Assembly (NCBI GenBank): GCA_963781195.1
Contig: CAWAEZ010000012.1
Span: forward strand, 124,001-188,000
DNA length: 64,000 nt
Direction: 5' to 3'
Source: JAJPKK01 sp963781195
GTDB taxonomy: Bacteria > Pseudomonadota > Alphaproteobacteria > Rhizobiales > Xanthobacteraceae
Shown here: piece by piece, positions 34,413-43,492 of the stretch
Layout: each line of letters opens with the position of its first letter
Position numbering within the stretch: position 1 is the stretch's first letter
Notes under the pieces: model-generated
Seen by the model: only the letters and a program-made list of their open reading frames with translations
Database searches by the model: none
Told to the model about the DNA's origin: nothing
Position numbers and translations under genes: made by a program

Positions 34413-36482
34413 TTGCGATGCCATCGGCCGATGGACGTACGAACTAAATATGGCGCGGGCTAATCACGACGCCCGGCGACTGCGCCGGTCTGTGCATGAA
34501 CGCAAAATTGAGCTGTTCCGACGGCAGCATTTGCAGCCGCTAGAAGCTGGATTTGGACGGATTGCTGCCCTACAATGGGTCTTGTCATAGTTGATGGTGG
34601 AAGTCTTGCAACCACTCGTCATGACACCGAGTACATTTAGCTAGTTGAGAATCCAATGAGCTTATTTGAAGACACAAATCCTAAGGCTCTCAAAGATCTT
34701 TTAGGCGAAATAAATTCACGAACAATGGCGCTTCCCGACTTCCAGCGGGACTTCGTCTGGGAACCCAGCGCTACGCAGGAGCTGATTGTATCGATTGCCA
34801 ATGACTATCCGGCGGGGAGTATTCTCCGCGTGCGTGATGAGAAACGTGTCTTTGCCGCACGCGAATTCGAAGGCGCTCCGAAACTCAACGACTATAAGCA
34901 CACATTCCTGGTCCTAGATGGCCAGCAGCAACTCACTTCGCTTTATCAAGCGTTTTTTGGGGTCGGGGAGCACCGGTATTATATTGACCTGAAATTGCTG
35001 ATTAATGGGGCCGACTTCGAAGAGGCGATTAGCTACGAGCGCGCAAAGACCAAACGAGTAAAGTCGCGAGAGAGCTTCGAACACCAAGCAAAGGAACTGA
35101 TTTTACCTCTTAGCGTTCTTAAGGCAGGTGCGGGTGGGTTTCTTGACTGGATGTTGAACGCGACCAGCCCTATGAGCTCAAATGAGCGGGCACGCATGCT
35201 TGACGCGCTTAAAAAGATAAACAGTAACTGGATCAAGCCAATAGACGAGTATCGATTCCCCGTCGTCACACTTTCAAACGAAACCGGGCCCGATGCGCTT
35301 TGCACAATATTTGAAACACTCAATCGTACCGGTGTAAAGCTCAGCGTTTTTGAACTACTAACCGCACGGTTTTGGCCACAAAAAATCAATTTACGGGCGT
35401 TATGGTATAAAGCCTGCGAAGAGTATTCAATAATTTCTGATTTTGGGGTTGATCCTTATTACATTCTGCAAGCAATTTCGCTCGCGTGCCGCAAAGCCCC
35501 GTCCTGCAAGCGTAGCGACGTCCTCGATCTTGCGACCGAAGATATAGAAGGGTGGTGGGATCGGGTTGTTGAAGGGCTTGCAACTGGTCTCGATATCCTC
35601 CGAGAAGATTGCAAAGTTGTTTTACCAAAGTGGTTGCCGTACCAAACGATGCTTGCACCACTAGCCGCAGTCCTAGCAAAAATAGGGCGGACTAAGACAC
35701 CTGTAGCCGGGGCGCAGAGGGAAAATCTAAAGCGTTGGTTTTGGTGCGCCGTTTTTGGCCAAGTTTATGAAAAGGCGCCAAACAGCCAGTCCGCGAAAGA
35801 TGTTATAGAGTTGCTCATATGGCTTGAGGGCGGAGGCCCGCCTGAAACAATCAACACAATGAGCTTCGACCCAAAGGTACTTCGTGATGTCACCCCCCGT
35901 CAACGCGCAGTCTACCGAGGCGTGATCTGTCTGATCGTCGGTGGCGCGCGCGATTTTCATACTCAGGCCACCATCACAGGCCGACTCATGATTGAGCAGG
36001 GCATTGACGATCACCACGTATTTCCATCGAATTACCTGGAAACGAAGAAGGGGATAAAGTCGTCTCGCCTGCGCGACTGTGTCCTCAATCGCACCCTAAT
36101 CGACCGCACAACTAATCAGACGATAAGCGCACGCGCGCCCTCCGATTATCTTAGCGAAATTCGCGAGACCCGGGGTTTCCCATTTGACGCCGTATTAGCT
36201 TCTCATTCTTTGCCGACGGGAGACAACTCTCCGTTTTGGACTGATGATTACGCCGCGTACCTTACGTGGCGGGAAGCCAAAATATGGAACGAGATCAAGC
36301 GGGTTACAGGCGTGAAGGTGGCGAGCGATCTTGAAGCAAGTGAGTAGGATTTTGTATGGAGACTGCGGCTGTCAGGCGAGCGGGAATGGTCCTAGCTAGG
36401 AGATGGCGTTGAGCCTCCACGTCAAAAGCCTCGTGACTCAAGTCTGTAACCCTGTTCGACCGCGTGCCTCCGATGGCCGACC
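34413..36482. other. Lower-GC insert carrying one DUF262 gene
   Basis: Between gmhB and lptG the base and codon use changes sharply: by eye about half G+C, with many A/T-ending codons, against about two-thirds elsewhere. The only convincing gene is the DUF262 one at 34656-36347. The 243-base left flank and 135-base right flank hold no recognisable gene, tRNA, integrase or clear direct repeats. An 8-base CCGATGGC occurs near both ends, inverted, but is too short to count. The change points to horizontal transfer without a recognisable vehicle. Confidence 0.65.
34656..36347 (+). CDS. DUF262 (GmrSD N-terminal-like) protein with HNH-like C-terminus
   Basis: The 563-residue product has the DUF262 start: ALPDFQRDFVW (26-35), the loop LDGQQQLTSLY (87-97), and FETLNRTG (219-226). 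Its C-terminus has DDHHVFPSNYLE (451-462) followed by N478 and N487 in LNRTLIDRTTNQTI and a final PSDYL, which resembles a DUF1524/HNH nuclease core. GmrSD-type proteins of this kind cut modified phage DNA in a nucleotide-dependent way; many stand-alone members are untested. Most members read DGQQR; here the arginine is glutamine (residue 92), which may change activity. No partner gene is present, and base use is unlike the neighbours. Confidence 0.8.
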   Translation: MSLFEDTNPKALKDLLGEINSRTMALPDFQRDFVWEPSATQELIVSIANDYPAGSILRVRDEKRVFAAREFEGAPKLNDYKHTFLVLDGQQQLTSLYQAFFGVGEHRYYIDLKLLINGADFEEAISYERAKTKRVKSRESFEHQAKELILPLSVLKAGAGGFLDWMLNATSPMSSNERARMLDALKKINSNWIKPIDEYRFPVVTLSNETGPDALCTIFETLNRTGVKLSVFELLTARFWPQKINLRALWYKACEEYSIISDFGVDPYYILQAISLACRKAPSCKRSDVLDLATEDIEGWWDRVVEGLATGLDILREDCKVVLPKWLPYQTMLAPLAAVLAKIGRTKTPVAGAQRENLKRWFWCAVFGQVYEKAPNSQSAKDVIELLIWLEGGGPPETINTMSFDPKVLRDVTPRQRAVYRGVICLIVGGARDFHTQATITGRLMIEQGIDDHHVFPSNYLETKKGIKSSRLRDCVLNRTLIDRTTNQTISARAPSDYLSEIRETRGFPFDAVLASHSLPTGDNSPFWTDDYAAYLTWREAKIWNEIKRVTGVKVASDLEASE

Positions 36483-37574
36483 TCAGCCGTCTTCCTCGTG
36501 CAGCAGGATGAGGAATCCGACCATCCCGCCCCCGACGATCGGCAACCAGGCCGCGAGCAGCGGATAGAGCAGATCCGCCTTGCTCAAATCCTCGGTCACC
36601 TTGGAGAGCACATAGATCGAGAACCCGGCGACGACGCCCATCAGGATGCGCTGCGGCACGCCGCCGAACCGGAACGCGCGCAGGCTGAACGAGGCGGCCA
36701 GCAGTACCATGGCGGCCTGCAGGAACGGGCGCGCCAGCAGGATCTGGTACTGCAGGCGATAGCCCGCCGCCGCGAGGCCGGAATCCTCGGCGTAGCGGAT
36801 GTAGGTCGGCAGGTGCCAGAACCCGACCGTATCAGGCGCCGCGAAGCTCTCGGCGACCTGCTCGCGGGTGAGCTTGGTGGGCAGGGAATAGGTCTCGAAA
36901 TCCTGCGGCAGCACGTTGGGCGCATAGACCCGCGCATGGGTCAGCAGCCACGCACCGGGCGTGAGGTCGGCGCTCTCGGCCTCGATGCGCTCCTTGAACT
37001 CGCCCGCCGCGCCAAAGGTGAAGGCGATGATCGACGTGAGCTGGAGGCCCTGCTGCCGGCTCTGCAGCGCGTTCATGATGGATTCGCCGTCATTGCCGCG
37101 CTGGCGCACCCAGTAGCCGCTGTCGTAGACGTCGAGCGAGGACTGCAGCTGGCCGAAAACCTGCGCCTCGATCCGCTTCGAAAGCTCGCGCAGGTTCGCC
37201 GAGACCGGGTTGTAGACGAGCGTGCCGAACAGCCCGAGCAGCAGCGCCACCGTGAGGGCGGGCGCGATGATCTGCCAGACCGAGATTCCGGCGCCGCGGG
37301 CGACCACGAGCTCCATCCGGCGCGACAAGCTGAAGAAGCACGCCATCGCACCGACCAGGATGCTGAACGGAAACAGGCGCTCCATGATCTGCGGGACGCG
37401 GCACAGCGACACCAGCACCAGCATCGAGGCCTGGGCCTTGGGCGCATCGGAGGCGCGGCGCATCAGGTCGATGTAGTCGACGAACAGGACGAGGAAGAAC
37501 ACGCCGGCGAACACCGCCACGACGGAAACGAAAAAGCGGCCGGCAAAATAGCGCGACAGCGTTCTCGACCCCAT
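36483..37574 (-). CDS. lptG: Lipopolysaccharide export permease LptG (YjgQ family)
   Basis: The 363-residue membrane protein begins MGSRTLSRYFAGRFF and has the LptF/LptG plan: three N-terminal membrane segments with MERLFPFSILVGAMACFFSLSR and the conserved RGAGIS, a periplasmic domain (about residues 100-270), and three C-terminal segments. With LptF and LptB it extracts lipopolysaccharide from the inner membrane. LptG is favoured over LptF by the N-terminus. No lptF lies beside it, although the two are often paired. It lies downstream of the uracil phosphoribosyltransferase on the same strand, about 150 bases away. Confidence 0.88.
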   Translation of the reverse strand: MGSRTLSRYFAGRFFVSVVAVFAGVFFLVLFVDYIDLMRRASDAPKAQASMLVLVSLCRVPQIMERLFPFSILVGAMACFFSLSRRMELVVARGAGISVWQIIAPALTVALLLGLFGTLVYNPVSANLRELSKRIEAQVFGQLQSSLDVYDSGYWVRQRGNDGESIMNALQSRQQGLQLTSIIAFTFGAAGEFKERIEAESADLTPGAWLLTHARVYAPNVLPQDFETYSLPTKLTREQVAESFAAPDTVGFWHLPTYIRYAEDSGLAAAGYRLQYQILLARPFLQAAMVLLAASFSLRAFRFGGVPQRILMGVVAGFSIYVLSKVTEDLSKADLLYPLLAAWLPIVGGGMVGFLILLHEEDG

Positions 37575-37722
37575 CTTCCCAGCCCCTCCGCGTCAGAGCG
37601 CCCTATCGTCTTTCTACGGCCAAACGGCCGCCGCGCCAACCCCCGGCACCACGCCGCGGAGCCGAGCGTCGAGTGGTGCGATCATACCACCATCACGATG
37701 GACATGGCCGTCACAGGCTCAC

Positions 37723-38352
37723 TCAGCGAGTGCCGAAGGCGCGATCTCCGGCATCGCCGAGGCCGGGGAGGATATAGGCGTGGTCGTCGAGGCGCTCGTC
37801 GACCGCGGCCGTCCAGATCTTGACGTCGGGGTGGACGCCGCGCAGCCGCTCGATCGCCATCGGCACGGTGATGAGGCAGACGAAGCGGATGTCCTTGGCG
37901 CCGCGCTCCTTGATGCGGTCGACCGCGGCCACCGCGGTGTTGCCGGTGGCGATCACCGGCGAGATGACGATCACCTGGCGTTCGGCGATGTCGATCGGAG
38001 CCTTGAAGAAATACTCCACCGCGACCAGCGTGTCGGGATCGCGGTAGAGCCCGATATGAGCGACGCGCGCCGCCGGGACCAGTTCCAGCATGCCTTCGAC
38101 GAGGGTCATGCCGGCGCGCAGGATCGGCGCGAACACCAGCTTCTTGCCGGCGATCCGCGGCGCCATCATCCGCGCCATCGGGGTTTCGATCTCGACATAG
38201 TCGAGCGGGAGGTCGCGGGTAACCTCGTAACACATCAGGATCCCGAGCTCCCGGCACAGCTCGCGGAATGATTTGGTCGACCGCCCCTTGTCGCGCAGCA
38301 GCGTCAGCTTGTGCTGCACCAGCGGATGACCGACGATGGTCACGCCCTCCAT
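37723..38352 (-). CDS. upp: Uracil phosphoribosyltransferase, probably the URC6-type catabolic enzyme
   Basis: The 209-residue protein matches Upp over its length: VTIVGHPLVQHKLTLLRDK, CYEVTRDLPL, ILRAGMTLVEGML, YRDPDTLVAVEYFFKAP and the C-terminal GDAGDRAFGTR. It makes UMP from uracil and PRPP. The PRPP loop, usually DPMLATG, reads SPVIATGNT here, so it has diverged from the salvage form. The gene directly follows URC4-like and URC1-like genes on the same strand. In the yeast URC pathway a uracil phosphoribosyltransferase (URC6) supplies the first step, so a catabolic role is inferred. Confidence 0.88.
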   Translation of the reverse strand: MEGVTIVGHPLVQHKLTLLRDKGRSTKSFRELCRELGILMCYEVTRDLPLDYVEIETPMARMMAPRIAGKKLVFAPILRAGMTLVEGMLELVPAARVAHIGLYRDPDTLVAVEYFFKAPIDIAERQVIVISPVIATGNTAVAAVDRIKERGAKDIRFVCLITVPMAIERLRGVHPDVKIWTAAVDERLDDHAYILPGLGDAGDRAFGTR

Positions 38353-38468
38353 GGAACCCTTCCTTCGTCACCGTGCGATCGCTTGCGATCGAACCGGATC
38401 GCGCTCTGCAGTCTCAGCTTTCGAGGATCGTCTCGCCCGCGATCGCGGCGATCTTTCGGGATCATGCT

Positions 38469-39725
38469 TCAGAACACCGTGCCGTCGCTGATGACGGCGA
38501 CCGGCGGCGGGGCGCCGTCCGGCCGCAGCCGCTGCGCCAGCATGCGGCCGGCGCTCCAGGTGCCGCCTTGCAAAATCCGCGCGAGCGGCAGGCTCGCGGC
38601 ATCGCGCCCGAGCCGCGCCCGCACCTGCACCGCCAGACGGTCGAGCAGGGCGACGGTCAACGCGCGCCATTCGACCACCAGGGGGGAGGAGACGTCGTGG
38701 CGGCGGCGCACGTCCTCGGCATCGCGGAAGCTCAAAGTGCCGGTGTCGATGAACAGCCCGCCATTGCGATACTCCGCAAGCCCGGTGAGGCCGTCGATCG
38801 CGGTCACCGTGAAACCGGCGCGCTCCATCGGCTCGATGAGGGAATAGGCCAGCCACTGGGAGAGCTTGTGGAACGGCACCAGCAGGGTGGTCGCATCCCC
38901 CGTGGGCATGGCGGGGTGACGCCAGCAGTCGCCGAGCGGAATTCCGCCCAGCGTGATCCGCGACGGCCAGATCGGCCCGAGATGCAGCAGCAGTTCCTGC
39001 AGGATGGTGGCCGCCTCGATGTGCCCGCGCACGGCGCGGCTCGCGAGGTGGTCGAACAGGCCGCCGGGCCGCGGCTCATCCTTGGTGGCGAAGATCGCGG
39101 GAGCCGCGGCGACGGTGCGGCCGAGCCGGCGCAGCAGGTCGCTGCGGCCGGCGATTCCGGCCAGGGGATTGGCATCGCTGACCTGGAAACCGGCGAGCAG
39201 CGTCGCGTCTGTCAGACGTTCCAGCGCCGCGGCGTCGGCCCGCAGCGGCTCGCCGGGACGGGCCGAGAATGCGCCGGCCGCAAACAGCGCGAGGCTCGCC
39301 AGCGCCAGCCCCTCCGACCGGCCGATGTCGCGTCCGGAGCCGGCATCGCGAAACCGCCATGCCGGACCGGCGCCGGCATCGAGCAGCACGCTGACGATGG
39401 CGAGATCGAACTCGGCGCGGGCCCGCGCCGCGGAGTCGCGCCACCCGGCCCCGCCGTCGATCGCCGCCCAGCGATCGTCGCCGTCGAGGACGAAGTGCCG
39501 CCAGCGCGAGTGGAACGGGATGTCGAGATCGGGATAGGCCGCGGTCGTGACTTCGAGCGTGGCGTCCACCGCCGCATCGAGGCGGCCGAGATCGACCCGG
39601 AAATGCGGCAGCTCGCCGGCGAGGCCCTTGTGGAGCATGACGGTCGCGCGCTCGCGCACGGCGGCCGCGCTCAACAGCGACAGGGCTGCGTCGGTGTCGG
39701 AGGCCGCGCTCAGTTCTCGGGCCAC
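38469..39725 (-). CDS. URC4/Urg3-like protein (DUF1688), pyrimidine catabolism
   Basis: The 418-residue protein matches the DUF1688 family by overall pattern: HFRVDLGRLDAAVDATLEVT near the start, PFHSRWRHF, ANPLAGIAGRSDLLRRLG in the middle, and VPFHKLSQWLAYSLIEPME then GLTGLAEYRNGGLFIDTG in the last third. The founding members are fungal Urc4/Urg3, needed to use uracil as nitrogen source; the reaction is not firmly assigned. The start is 2 bases after the stop of the URC1-like gene. Its cluster with that gene and a uracil phosphoribosyltransferase is the strongest evidence for function. Confidence 0.85.
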   Translation of the reverse strand: MARELSAASDTDAALSLLSAAAVRERATVMLHKGLAGELPHFRVDLGRLDAAVDATLEVTTAAYPDLDIPFHSRWRHFVLDGDDRWAAIDGGAGWRDSAARARAEFDLAIVSVLLDAGAGPAWRFRDAGSGRDIGRSEGLALASLALFAAGAFSARPGEPLRADAAALERLTDATLLAGFQVSDANPLAGIAGRSDLLRRLGRTVAAAPAIFATKDEPRPGGLFDHLASRAVRGHIEAATILQELLLHLGPIWPSRITLGGIPLGDCWRHPAMPTGDATTLLVPFHKLSQWLAYSLIEPMERAGFTVTAIDGLTGLAEYRNGGLFIDTGTLSFRDAEDVRRRHDVSSPLVVEWRALTVALLDRLAVQVRARLGRDAASLPLARILQGGTWSAGRMLAQRLRPDGAPPPVAVISDGTVF

Positions 39726-39727
39726 GC

Positions 39728-40984
39728 TCAGTATTTCTCGAGCGGACGGCCGATGGTGGCGGCGGGCTCCTGGGGCAGCGGCTCCGGCGAGTAATAGCCG
39801 GCGGCCTGCTTGGCCTCGATCTCGACATGGGCGTCGGGCGGCACCAGCTCGTCGGGGATCGGCACGCGTTCGCCGATCTCGATGCCCTGGGACACCAGGG
39901 CGTCGTGCTTCATGTCGCTCATCGACACGAAGCGGTCGATCCGCCGCATGCCGAGCCAGTGGATCGGATCGGGCATCAGCTGCTGGAAGCGCGCATCCTG
40001 CACGCCCGGCGACGCATTCGGTGCGCTCGAAATAGGTCGCGGCCTGAGTCGCCGCCCTCCTGCCGCTTGCGGGCGTTGTAGACGAGGAACTTGGTCACCT
40101 CGCCCAGCGCGCGGCCTTCCTTGCGGTTATAGACGATGACGCCGAGGCCGCCCTCCTGCGCCCGCCCGCGCGCATTCCTCGATGCCGTGGATCAGATACG
40201 GCCGGCAGGTGCAGATGTCGGAGCCGAACACGTCGGAGCCGTTGCACTCGTCGTGGACCCGGCAGGTGATCTTGGTCCGCGGGTCGGAGAGCTTTTCCAC
40301 GTCGCCGAACAGATAGACGGTGGTGCCGCCGATCGGCGGCAGGAACACGTGCATGTCCGGCCGCGTGACGAGTTCGGGAAACATGCCGGCGGTCTGCTCG
40401 AACAGCGCGCGGCGCAGATGCGTCTCCGAGGTGCCGAAGCGCTCGGCGACGCCGGGCAGATACCAGACCGGGATCGATCGCGACCTTGACCACCGACACG
40501 CTGCCATTGTCGTGAATGTGCTTGCCGTCGGGGGTGAGGCGCCCGGCGCGGATGGCGTCGCGCATCTCGATGAGGTCGAGCCGGGCCCGGGTCACCGCGA
40601 TGGTCGGGCGGACGTCGAGCCCTTCGGCGATTTCGGTCTTGAAGGTGTCGGCGACCAGGTGTCCCCAGGGGTCGAGCGAGACGATTCGTGCCCGGCTCCG
40701 ACCATTGCGGGAAGCGGGCCGATGACGGCGGCCGGGTGGGTATTGGTGAGGTCGGGGCGACGAATCGGATCGAGCGCGCCGGCGGTGACCGCCAGCGCGC
40801 GATAGAGCGCATAGGAGCCGCCATGGCTGCCGATGACGTTGCGGTCATGCGGTCGCGACACCGTGCCGATCACCGGCCCGCGAGCCCGCGCCGTCGCGGC
40901 GCTCCAGTGGATCGGGAACCGCGCCTTGGCGCCCGGTTCCGGATGGGAGGTCAGACGAATGTGATCGGTACGATTGGACGACAT
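39728..40984 (-). pseudogene. URC1-like GTP cyclohydrolase II homolog, broken by about six indels
   Basis: Joined frames give a protein of about 418 residues of the GTP cyclohydrolase II superfamily in its long URC1 form. The N-terminus reads MSSNRTDHIRLTSHPEP; the middle has DPWGHLVADTFKTEI; the zinc site is VHDECNGSDVFGSDICTC, with three cysteines; the C-terminus has HWLGMRRIDRFVSMSD and GIEIGERVPIP. In yeast, Urc1 acts early in uracil degradation and not in riboflavin synthesis. Frame breaks lie near 40710, 40688, 40471, 40164, 40047 and 40005. Sense between breaks is clean, so this is either a cluster of sequence errors or very recent loss. It is first of three genes on the minus strand. 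Confidence 0.8.
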
Positions 40985-41182
40985 GTTCGGCCTGTGACGG
41001 AAAACCAAAGCGGCCGCTGAGCGGCGGTCGGGTTCCCACGGTTGCTCGAAAATGCGAAGCCGTCGCTTGTCGGCAGGTCAACCGGACCATCGGCCCCGCA
41101 AAGAGGAAATATAGCGTCGCCTGGGCCGTCCCGCCACCGGGAACGCGCAAAAAATGTGATCGGCCTGCGCTTAGGGACCGGT

Positions 41183-42217
41183 TCAAGGACCCCAGGCGGC
41201 CGCCTCGGCGGGCGCCTCGGCACTTTCGCGGGCGCCGTCGATCACCTTGACCAGGGCACGCAAGGCTTCCGGAACCCCTTGGTGGCTCACCCCCGAGATC
41301 ACCAGCGGGGTCACCTTCGCCGCCCGCTTGAGCCTCGCCTTCTGCTCCTTGAGCAGCTCCGGGGTCAGGGCATCCGCCTTGTTGAGCGCCACGATCTCCG
41401 GCTTGTCGGTGAGGCCATGGCCGTAGGCGGCCAGCTCCTGGCGCACGGTCTTGTAGGCCTTTCCGGCATGCTCGCAGGTGCCGTCCACCAAGTGGAGGAG
41501 AACCCGGCAGCGCTCCACATGGCCGAGAAAGCGGTCGCCGAGTCCGGCCCCTTCATGGGCGCCGGCGATGAGGCCCGGGATGTCCGCCAGCACGAACTCG
41601 CGGCCGTCGACCGAAACGACGCCGAGCTGCGGATGCAGGGTGGTAAAAGGATAGTCCGCGATCTTGGGCCGGGCGGCGCTCACGGCCGCGAGCAGGGTCG
41701 ACTTTCCGGCATTGGGCAGCCCGACCAGGCCCGCATCGGCGATCAGCTTGAGGCGCAGCCAGATGGTGCGTTCCTCGCCTTCGAGGCCCGGATTGGCGCG
41801 CCGCGGCGCCTGGTTGGTCGAGGATTTGAAGTGGGCATTGCCGAATCCGCCATTGCCGCCCTTGGCCAGCACCACGCGCTCGCCGAGCGCGGTGAGGTCG
41901 GCGAGCAACGTCTCGTTGTCCTCGTCGAAGATCTGCGTGCCCTTGGGCACCTTGAGGATGACGCTCGCGCCGTTCGCCCCGGTGCGGTTCTTGCCCATGC
42001 CGTGGCCGCCGGTCTGGGCCTTGAAGTGCTGCTGGTAGCGATAGTCGATCAGCGTATTGAGGCCGTCGACGCATTCGGCCACGACATCGCCGCCGCGCCC
42101 GCCGTCGCCGCCGTTGGGGCCGCCGAACTCGATGAATTTCTCGCGGCGGAACGAGACGCAGCCCGCGCCGCCGTTGCCCGAACGAATATAGATTTTCGCC
42201 TGGTCGAGGAATTTCAT
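41183..42217 (-). CDS. obgE: GTPase ObgE (CgtA)
   Basis: The 344-residue protein has the glycine-rich Obg domain (SGNGGAGCVSFRREKFIEFG and GGNGGFGNAHFKSSTNQAPR) and the G domain: P-loop GLPNAGKST, switch II DIPGLIAGAHEGAGLG, NKAD, and a short C-terminal tail. It takes part in 50S ribosome maturation and growth control. The order rplU-rpmA-GNAT-obgE is the common one in this bacterial group. proB usually follows, whereas here the URC genes follow after about 200 bases. Confidence 0.96.
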   Translation of the reverse strand: MKFLDQAKIYIRSGNGGAGCVSFRREKFIEFGGPNGGDGGRGGDVVAECVDGLNTLIDYRYQQHFKAQTGGHGMGKNRTGANGASVILKVPKGTQIFDEDNETLLADLTALGERVVLAKGGNGGFGNAHFKSSTNQAPRRANPGLEGEERTIWLRLKLIADAGLVGLPNAGKSTLLAAVSAARPKIADYPFTTLHPQLGVVSVDGREFVLADIPGLIAGAHEGAGLGDRFLGHVERCRVLLHLVDGTCEHAGKAYKTVRQELAAYGHGLTDKPEIVALNKADALTPELLKEQKARLKRAAKVTPLVISGVSHQGVPEALRALVKVIDGARESAEAPAEAAAWGP

Positions 42218-42359
42218 CGGGATATCAAGTCATTCCCGCCGCGCTTTGCAAGAGACTTTCGCTCTCGAGGGCGACTTCAGGTGGCAACTTCCGGGGCGAC
42301 CCGGGTGCGACCTTGCGCGTGGCGTTGCAAGTCGCACCCAGCCCCCGAGATACCGGCCG

Positions 42360-42974
42360 TCAGACCGTCGGCGGGCGCACCCGCCTGGCGCGGGCCGCGC
42401 CCCAGCCCTTGAGCGAGGCCCAGATCGTGCGGTCCAGCCGAAACCGGTCGAGCGGCGCCGACGAGCGGATCGCGTGGATGCGGTAGAGCCCGACCCCGGT
42501 CCACTGGAAGCCGCATTTCTCCAGCACGCGGCGCGATGCCGGATTGCTGACCCGGGCGCGGGCGAGAAGCGCGTCGTGGCCGAGATGGCCGAAGGCATGG
42601 TCGATCAGGGCGTGGGCGGCTTCGGTGGCATAGCCGTTTCCCCAGAACGGGGCGCCGACCCAATAGCCGATGTCCGGTGCGCCTTCGCCGCTCTCGAAGC
42701 CACAGGCGCCGACGACCTCGTCGGCCACGGTGATCACGAACGACCGCTCTCCATCCCGCGCGTTCGCGCCGGCGATCCAGGCCCGGGCATCGCCGACGCC
42801 GTAGGGGTGCGGGATGCGGGACGTATTCTCGGCGATGCGGCGGTCGTTGACGAGCGCAGCGATCGATTTAGCGTCCTCGAAGCGCGGGGCGCGAAGGCAC
42901 AGCCGCTCGGTCTCGAGGACGAAGGTACTTCCCTCGTGGAAGGTGTCGGTCGGAGTTCGGTCGAGCAAAGGCAT
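42360..42974 (-). CDS. GNAT-family N-acetyltransferase (RimJ-like)
   Basis: The 204-residue product has the RimJ/RimL-type acetyltransferase plan: LETERLCLRAPRFEDAKSIA at the start, IGYWVGAPFWGNGYATEAA for the acetyl-CoA loop, and NPASRRVLEKCGF as the last motif. The substrate may be a protein N-terminus, an amino acid or a small amine. The ATG at 42974 has AAGGAA upstream. It lies between rpmA and obgE, a location common in alphaproteobacteria, which hints at ribosome-linked function, an inference. Confidence 0.85.
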   Translation of the reverse strand: MPLLDRTPTDTFHEGSTFVLETERLCLRAPRFEDAKSIAALVNDRRIAENTSRIPHPYGVGDARAWIAGANARDGERSFVITVADEVVGACGFESGEGAPDIGYWVGAPFWGNGYATEAAHALIDHAFGHLGHDALLARARVSNPASRRVLEKCGFQWTGVGLYRIHAIRSSAPLDRFRLDRTIWASLKGWGAARARRVRPPTV

Positions 42975-43134
42975 CGTCGGGTTCCTTCGGTTTCCAAAAC
43001 CAGGAGGCAAATGCCGAAAGGCAAAGCCACCGAGCAAAAGCCAAAAGGGGAGCCGGCTGCCCGTCTCCCCTGGAAAGAACCCTGTCGGATCCACCGGGGC
43101 GACTGAGCGCCGGTGGACCCCAATGATCCACCGT

Positions 43135-43404
43135 CTATTCGGCCGCGGCCTGCATCGGCACCACCGACACGTAAACGCGGCCCCTGGCTTTCGTACGGTA
43201 AGCGATACGGCCTTCAATCAACGCGAACAGGGTGTGATCCTTGCCGATGCCGACATTGGGGCCGGGATGCCACTGCGTGCCGCGTTGCCGCACGATGATG
43301 TTTCCGGCGAGGCATGCCTCGCCGCCGAACAGCTTCACGCCGAGGCGCTGGCCCGCAGAATCACGCCCGTTGCGCGACGATCCGCCTGCTTTTTTGTGCG
43401 CCAT
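43135..43404 (-). CDS. rpmA: 50S ribosomal protein L27
   Basis: The 89-residue protein begins MAHKKAGGSSRNGRDSAGQR, the L27 signature near the peptidyl-transferase centre, and continues LGVKLFGGEACLAGNIIVRQ. There is no N-terminal extension needing cleavage, as expected outside Firmicutes. It follows rplU by 88 bases. Confidence 0.98.
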   Translation of the reverse strand: MAHKKAGGSSRNGRDSAGQRLGVKLFGGEACLAGNIIVRQRGTQWHPGPNVGIGKDHTLFALIEGRIAYRTKARGRVYVSVVPMQAAAE

Positions 43405-43492
43405 GATTGTCTCCGTTCTTAAGAGTTCATTTGTGCGATTTGATGACGAACAACCCGGTGGGGCGTCATCCTGGAAATCCCAAAACCTTCGC

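Noticed and set aside
34399..34590. Small open frame in the left flank of the DUF262 insert
   Set aside because: It overlaps the gmhB 3' end, has no ribosome site and no family features.
34413..36482. Attachment sites or direct repeats bounding the insert
   Set aside because: Only an 8-base inverted match (CCGATGGC) was found; this is expected by chance at this size, and no tRNA or integrase is present.
40095..40984. Reading the URC1-like gene as a riboflavin-synthesis RibA
   Set aside because: The long N-terminal region and the cluster with a DUF1688 gene and a uracil phosphoribosyltransferase fit URC1, and no riboflavin genes are nearby.
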